64,000 nucleotides of DNA, taken from BAIKAL-G1 sp943369525 (GTDB lineage Bacteria; Cyanobacteriota; Cyanobacteriia; PCC-6307; Cyanobiaceae). Below are positions 60,531 to 64,000 of the stretch, one piece after another. Positions within the stretch are counted from its first letter, which is position 1. The number at the start of each line of letters is the position of its first letter. The translations under genes were made by a program, and so were the position numbers. The notes under the pieces are model-generated. The model was given only the letters and a program-made list of their open reading frames with translations. It made no database searches and was not told where the DNA came from. The stretch covers positions 1-64,000 of the forward strand of contig CALRNL020000013.1 in assembly GCA_943369525.1 (NCBI GenBank), read 5' to 3'.

Positions 60531-60904
60531 AGCCTATCGCCCCTGCAGGGACACAGGTGTTTTGGCGACAACGGATGAAGGGATCCACGCTCCAGCCAGT
60601 CCCCGACAACAAGGCCCACCGCTGGCTGGGGCTGACCTCCCTAAGAGCCAATCAAAGCTGGGGGCACGCCTAACGAATGGCGCGTAAAAGGGGCACCAAC
60701 CCCAGCAAACAGCCCAGTGATAACCGTTGATTAAACGACCCTTCATTCATGGAGATCAGCTATGGATTGGGGGACGACCCAGCCAGACCGGAGCGCCGCT
60801 TCAGCAGCGGACGGCATCCTGCGGCGATCTAGCCAATCCTCCATAGTTGCTATTGCATCGAAGCCTAATTGTTATCCCCTAGGGATTGCCCCCTCCCAGC
60901 ACCA
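60531..60904. other. Gene-free stretch between BcsA-like and RluA-like genes
   Basis: About 374 bp with lower GC than average. No reading frame resembles a family, no tRNA fold was found and no clear terminator is visible. It must hold promoter elements for the minus-strand BcsA-like gene; a CCCCTAGGG palindrome lies near 60880. Confidence 0.6.
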
Positions 60905-61945
60905 TCATGGTTCCAACCCCAACGCCCTAGGGGCCTCCAGCCCGAGGTGGCCTCCCCCAGGCAGCTCCAGTTCCAGGCGCCAGGCCTGCAGGTGGTAACC
61001 GCCATCGCCGGGCAAGGCGCCTGGGATGGCCAGGCCGCCTGGGCCGTAAAGGGGGTCGCCGAGCAAGGGTGTCCCCAGGGCGGCGCAGTGGATGCGGATC
61101 TGGTGGGGGCGGCCGCTGGCGATGGCCACCTGCACCAGATCGGCCTGGCTGCCGCGCTCCAGCAGGGTGAGGCGGCTGCGGGCGGAGCGGTCTGCCGGAG
61201 CGGAGCCATCGGCGGCGCACCAGAGCTGGCCGAGCTGGGGATGGGCGCGCCGGCCAATCGGCACCTCGATCAGGCGCGCCTCGCCCGGTTGGAGCGCCAG
61301 CACCCCCGGCAGCACCAGGGCCCGGTAGAGCTTGCGGCAGCTTTCAGCCCCTTGCCCGCCCCCTGGCGCCTTTGCCTGGCCCGGGGGTCCCTGGGCCGTG
61401 CTCTCCCGCAACCGGGCGCTCAGCCAGGCCCGGGTGCGGGGCTGGCGGGCGCAGACCAGCAGACCCGAGGTGAAGCGGCCGAGCCGGTGCACGGGCCGGG
61501 GCACGCCGGCCGGGTCGCCCCGGTGGCGCCGCTCCAGCAGGCGCAGCACGGTGTGCTCCAGCCAGCCGCCGGCCGGCAGCACCGGCAGGCCGCTGGGCTT
61601 GTCGATCACATGGAGGTCGCCGTCATCGCAGAGGGGGCCGGGCAGGTCCGGCACGGCGGCCTCCTGCCAGGGGGGCCGATGCCAGGCCAGCCGATCGGCG
61701 GCTGAAAGCGGGACATCGGCCAGGAGCCTGCGGCCGTTGCAAAGCACCTCGCCGGCGGCGATCCGCCCCAGCCACACCGCCAAATCGGAATGGCCGTAGC
61801 GGTCGGCGTAGTAGTGAGCCACGCTGGTGCCCATGGCCAGGCCGGGGCCGGGGCGGTCGCGGTAGGTCCAGCCCTGGTTGACGGTTGGGGGCAACCAGCC
61901 CGCGGGCAAGGGGTCGCGAGGGAGCTCTGGGCTGGGATTACTCAA
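60905..61945 (-). CDS. RluA-family pseudouridine synthase-like protein with altered catalytic motif
   Basis: A 346-residue protein of the RluA/RsuA fold. Conserved parts are LHVIDKPSGLPVLPAGGW, YRALVLPGVL and ASGRPHQIRIHCAALGTPLL. At the catalytic site the motif reads PRPVHRLGRFTSGLLV, with Gly (codon at 61478-61480) where HRLD normally places the active Asp. Similar HRLG-type members may occur in plants and cyanobacteria, so this may be a subfamily rather than a mutation. Start at 61945 overlaps the response regulator stop by eight bases. Confidence 0.85.
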   Translation of the reverse strand: MSNPSPELPRDPLPAGWLPPTVNQGWTYRDRPGPGLAMGTSVAHYYADRYGHSDLAVWLGRIAAGEVLCNGRRLLADVPLSAADRLAWHRPPWQEAAVPDLPGPLCDDGDLHVIDKPSGLPVLPAGGWLEHTVLRLLERRHRGDPAGVPRPVHRLGRFTSGLLVCARQPRTRAWLSARLRESTAQGPPGQAKAPGGGQGAESCRKLYRALVLPGVLALQPGEARLIEVPIGRRAHPQLGQLWCAADGSAPADRSARSRLTLLERGSQADLVQVAIASGRPHQIRIHCAALGTPLLGDPLYGPGGLAIPGALPGDGGYHLQAWRLELELPGGGHLGLEAPRALGLEP

Positions 61946-62735
61946 CCAGGCCGTTTTCGAGGGCGTAGCGCACCAGTTCGGTGCGGCTGGAGGTGCCGGT
62001 CTTGGTGAAAAGGCGGCTCACGTATTTCTCGACGTTGCGGATCGAGGTTTCCAGGCGCCGGGCGATCTCCTTGTTCATCAGACCCTCGGCCACCAGTTGC
62101 AGCACCGAGGCCTCCCGGGGGGTGAAGTCATGGCGCACCGGGCCGGCGGCCTTCTTGGGGCCGCCGGTTTGCAGTAGGGAGCGGATCTCGGTGATCTGTT
62201 TGGCCATCTGGCCGATGTCGGCGTCGGCGTAGCGGGCCGCCTCGGCCAGCAGCCGTTCCTGGCGGCGCACCACGTTGCGCACCCGGGCCACCAGCTCATC
62301 GGGGTCAAAGGGCTTGGGGATGTAGTCATCCACGCCGGCCTGGAAGCCTTCGATCCGATCGGCGGTCATGCCCTTGGCGGTGAGGAAGATCACCGGCGTG
62401 CCGCCCAGGCGCTCATCGGCCCGCAGGCGCTTGAGCAGGCCGTAGCCATCGAGGCGCGGCATCATCACGTCGCTGAGCACCAGGTCGGGCAGCAGGGCCT
62501 GGGCCTTCTCCCAGCCATCGAGGCCATCCACCGCCGTGGTCACATCAAAGCCCTCGTCCTCCAGGTAGGCCTGCACGGCCGTGCGCAGGCCGGGTTCGTC
62601 GTCGACCAGCAGCAGGCGGGCCGGCGCCGGTGGCGGCGTTTCGACCGGGCTGGCCGGCCCAGGGGCTACCGGGGCACTGGTTCCTGGGACACCAGCTCCC
62701 GGGACACCAAGGGGGGCAGCGGGTTCGAGGGACAT
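61938..62735 (-). CDS. NarL/LuxR-type response regulator (Rre1/Ycf29-like)
   Basis: A 265-residue regulator. A Pro/Ala-rich N-terminus (1-38) precedes a receiver domain with LLLVDDEPGL, the phospho-acceptor Asp in LVLSDVMMPRLDGYGLL and Lys in YIPKPFDPDELV; a LuxR helix-turn-helix follows with REASVLQLVAEGLMNKEIAR and NVEKYVSRLFTKTGTSSRTE. The final SRTELVRYALENGL resembles Rre1/Ycf29, a stress regulator in cyanobacteria and plastids, but I did not confirm orthology. The ATG at 62735 follows the family length. Confidence 0.85.
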   Translation of the reverse strand: MSLEPAAPLGVPGAGVPGTSAPVAPGPASPVETPPPAPARLLLVDDEPGLRTAVQAYLEDEGFDVTTAVDGLDGWEKAQALLPDLVLSDVMMPRLDGYGLLKRLRADERLGGTPVIFLTAKGMTADRIEGFQAGVDDYIPKPFDPDELVARVRNVVRRQERLLAEAARYADADIGQMAKQITEIRSLLQTGGPKKAAGPVRHDFTPREASVLQLVAEGLMNKEIARRLETSIRNVEKYVSRLFTKTGTSSRTELVRYALENGLVE

Positions 62736-62771
62736 GGACCCGCGGGGGGCGAAGGGGACGTTGGCCGAAAT

Positions 62772-63326
62772 CTATCGAGTGTTTCCCGGCAAGACCTGCT
62801 GGCGCTCCTGCAGGTGGCCGGAATAGCCGAGTTTGCGGGCCAGGGCCGCCAGGCCGGCGGGGTCCTTGCCGGCCTGCTCGGGGTAGCAGGCGGCCCACCA
62901 GATCTGGTGATCGAGCCGGTTGGCGCTGGTGATCGGGCCGCCGGGGTTGAGTTCGCGCAGGAGGAACTCGCGGCCGTTGCTGCTCATCCGCATCGGTTGG
63001 GAGGGGGAACAGCGGATCGTTTCCAAACGCACGCGCAGGTTGTTGGGCAGCTCCAACCAGACCTTGATCTGGCGCACTTCCGGGTCATTGGCGTCCTTGC
63101 TGACGCCAAAAACGCCGACCGCCTCCTGGCCGCCGCGGCCAGGCCGCTCCCACAGCACCACCAGCCCAGGCGGCCGGGCCTCGATCGGATTGACCATGTC
63201 GCCCTGGTCCGCACTGGCGGGGAGTGGGGCCAGCCAGCCAGCCAGGGCCAGCCCCGGGCCAGCTAAAGCCAGGCCCAGGCCGCTGGCCAGCGCCTGCCGT
63301 TGGCGCCAAAGGCGATCAGCTGCCAT
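62772..63326 (-). CDS. Exported conserved cyanobacterial protein
   Basis: A 184-residue protein with a basic start (MAADRLWRQRQ), a hydrophobic stretch and a probable signal cleavage after SADQ (about residue 40). The mature part contains VVLWERPGRG, VKVWLELPNNLR-type sequence (read as KVWLELPNNLRVRLETIRCS) and DHQIWWAACYPEQ with two cysteines that may pair. No domain I can name. It is divergent from the cysteine desulfurase by 28 bp. Confidence 0.75.
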   Translation of the reverse strand: MAADRLWRQRQALASGLGLALAGPGLALAGWLAPLPASADQGDMVNPIEARPPGLVVLWERPGRGGQEAVGVFGVSKDANDPEVRQIKVWLELPNNLRVRLETIRCSPSQPMRMSSNGREFLLRELNPGGPITSANRLDHQIWWAACYPEQAGKDPAGLAALARKLGYSGHLQERQQVLPGNTR

Positions 63327-63354
63327 CCCAGAACGCCCTTGTCAACATGGACCC

Positions 63355-64000
63355 ATGCTCGCCTACCTCGACCACCAGGCCACCACCCCCTGTGATCCGG
63401 CCGTGGTGGCCGCCATGGCCCCCTGGTGGACGGAGCAATTCGCCAACCCGGCCAGCCGCCTGCACCGGCCCGGCCTGCGGGCCGCCGCCGCCGTGGACCA
63501 GGCCCGGGACCAGATCCTGGGCCAGCTGGGCCTGGCGGCGGTGCAGGCGGCTGGCGAGCCCCCTGGCGAGCCCGGGGGCGGCCCCGCCGGCGCCCGCCTG
63601 ATCTTCACCAGCGGCGCCACCGAGGCCAACAACCTGGCCCTCAAGGGCCTGGCCGAGGCGGAACTGGCGGCGGGAGGCCGCCGGCGCCAGCTGGTGACCC
63701 TGGCCACGGAACACCGGGCCGTGCTCGACCCCCTGCGCTACCTGGCCCGCCACGGCTTCCAACTCACCGAACTGGCGGTGGGCGGCGATGGCCTGGTGGA
63801 TCTGGGCCAGCTCGAAGCGGCCCTCAACCCCGAGACCCTGGTGGTGAGCGTGATGGCCGCCAACAACGAAATTGGCGTGCTCCAGCCCCTGGCCGCGATC
63901 GGGGCCCTCTGCCGCCAGCGGGCCATCCCCTTCCACTGCGACGGGGCCCAGGCGGTGGGGCACATCGACCTCAAGCCAGCCGAGCTGGGCATCGACCTGC
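63355..64000 (+). CDS. Cysteine desulfurase (NifS/IscS-like), N-terminal part cut by window edge
   Basis: The first 215 codons of a PLP-dependent cysteine desulfurase. It starts MLAYLDHQATTPCDPAVVAA and has FTSGATEANNLALKG, TLATEHRAVLDPL with the catalytic His, SVMAANNEIGVLQPL and HCDGAQAVGHIDL with the PLP-phosphate Asp. The PLP Lys lies beyond the edge. It supplies sulfur for Fe-S clusters or tRNA thiolation. An insert of Gly/Pro (EPPGEPGGGPAGARL) lies before the SGATE motif. ATG at 63355; another ATG at 63347 is in a different frame. Confidence 0.9.
   Translation, partial: MLAYLDHQATTPCDPAVVAAMAPWWTEQFANPASRLHRPGLRAAAAVDQARDQILGQLGLAAVQAAGEPPGEPGGGPAGARLIFTSGATEANNLALKGLAEAELAAGGRRRQLVTLATEHRAVLDPLRYLARHGFQLTELAVGGDGLVDLGQLEAALNPETLVVSVMAANNEIGVLQPLAAIGALCRQRAIPFHCDGAQAVGHIDLKPAELGIDL

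Overview
The window is one contiguous, gene-dense stretch of a cyanobacterial chromosome with high GC. It carries photosystem II psbD, the assembly factors ycf3 and ycf34, two NDH-1 gene clusters, crtB/crtP, chlM, a high-light-inducible protein and the cyanobacterial regulators RpaA, RpaB, RbcR and PedR. The very high GC, scarce HIP1 octamers, compact overlapping genes and gene order (psbD side to rpaA-holB-tmk; radA/rpaB-plsX-fabH-fabD; rbcR/nnrU/ndhF-ndhD; nadK-ndhE-G-I-A-gltA) suggest an alpha-cyanobacterium of the Synechococcus/Cyanobium clade. That placement is inference from gene order and composition. I see no insertion sequence, prophage, CRISPR array or rRNA.

Layout. 1-1580: start of psbD, a UPF0367 protein, an ECF-type ATPase and tRNA-Asn with a terminator. 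1876-8018: rpaA, then holB, tmk and a copper-type P-ATPase on the minus strand, then ycf3. 8070-14722: radA divergent from rpaB, which overlaps plsX; fabH, fabD and a plsC-like acyltransferase follow, so a light-response regulator leads a fatty-acid/phospholipid cluster. 14625-19482: the coupled ycf34-tsaB-ydcF operon, cca, an RRM protein and a hydrolase. 19540-31826: crtP-crtB, ndhM, rbcR, a zeta-carotene-isomerase-like NnrU protein, ndhF1-ndhD1, scpA and cugP. 31869-41475: metF, pedR, CYTH, nadK, ndhE-G-I-A, gltA, sixA and a DUF3352 protein. 41555-50308: rhodanese, hrcA, trpB, sui1, tauE, cysC, perM, purE, nagA, chlM. 50384-55805: three different cryptochrome/photolyase-family genes plus a peroxiredoxin-like gene. 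55873-57624: small stress or membrane genes including hli and an HPP-family transporter. 57889-64000: DUF2062, a BcsA-like glycosyltransferase, an RluA-like protein, a NarL-type response regulator, a secreted protein and the start of a cysteine desulfurase.

Common theme. Many genes deal with light, redox and electron flow: RpaA/RpaB, PedR, NDH-1 subunits, NAD kinase, carotenoid synthesis, ChlM, HLIP and photolyases. A near-perfect HLR1 box (the RpaB site) lies upstream of hli, and a weaker one abuts the start of the neighbouring 84-residue gene, so the window holds both the regulator and probable targets.

Most unusual points: a FeS-BCP-type photolyase that appears to lack most iron-sulfur ligands, within a three-member photolyase cluster; a PlsX with a roughly 140-residue extension containing VAG repeats; an RluA-like synthase with Gly at the catalytic Asp position; a BcsA-like synthase with a degenerate PilZ domain; and a strong hairpin without a U-tract upstream of the hli region. 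I did not find a clearly new multi-gene defence or mobile system.
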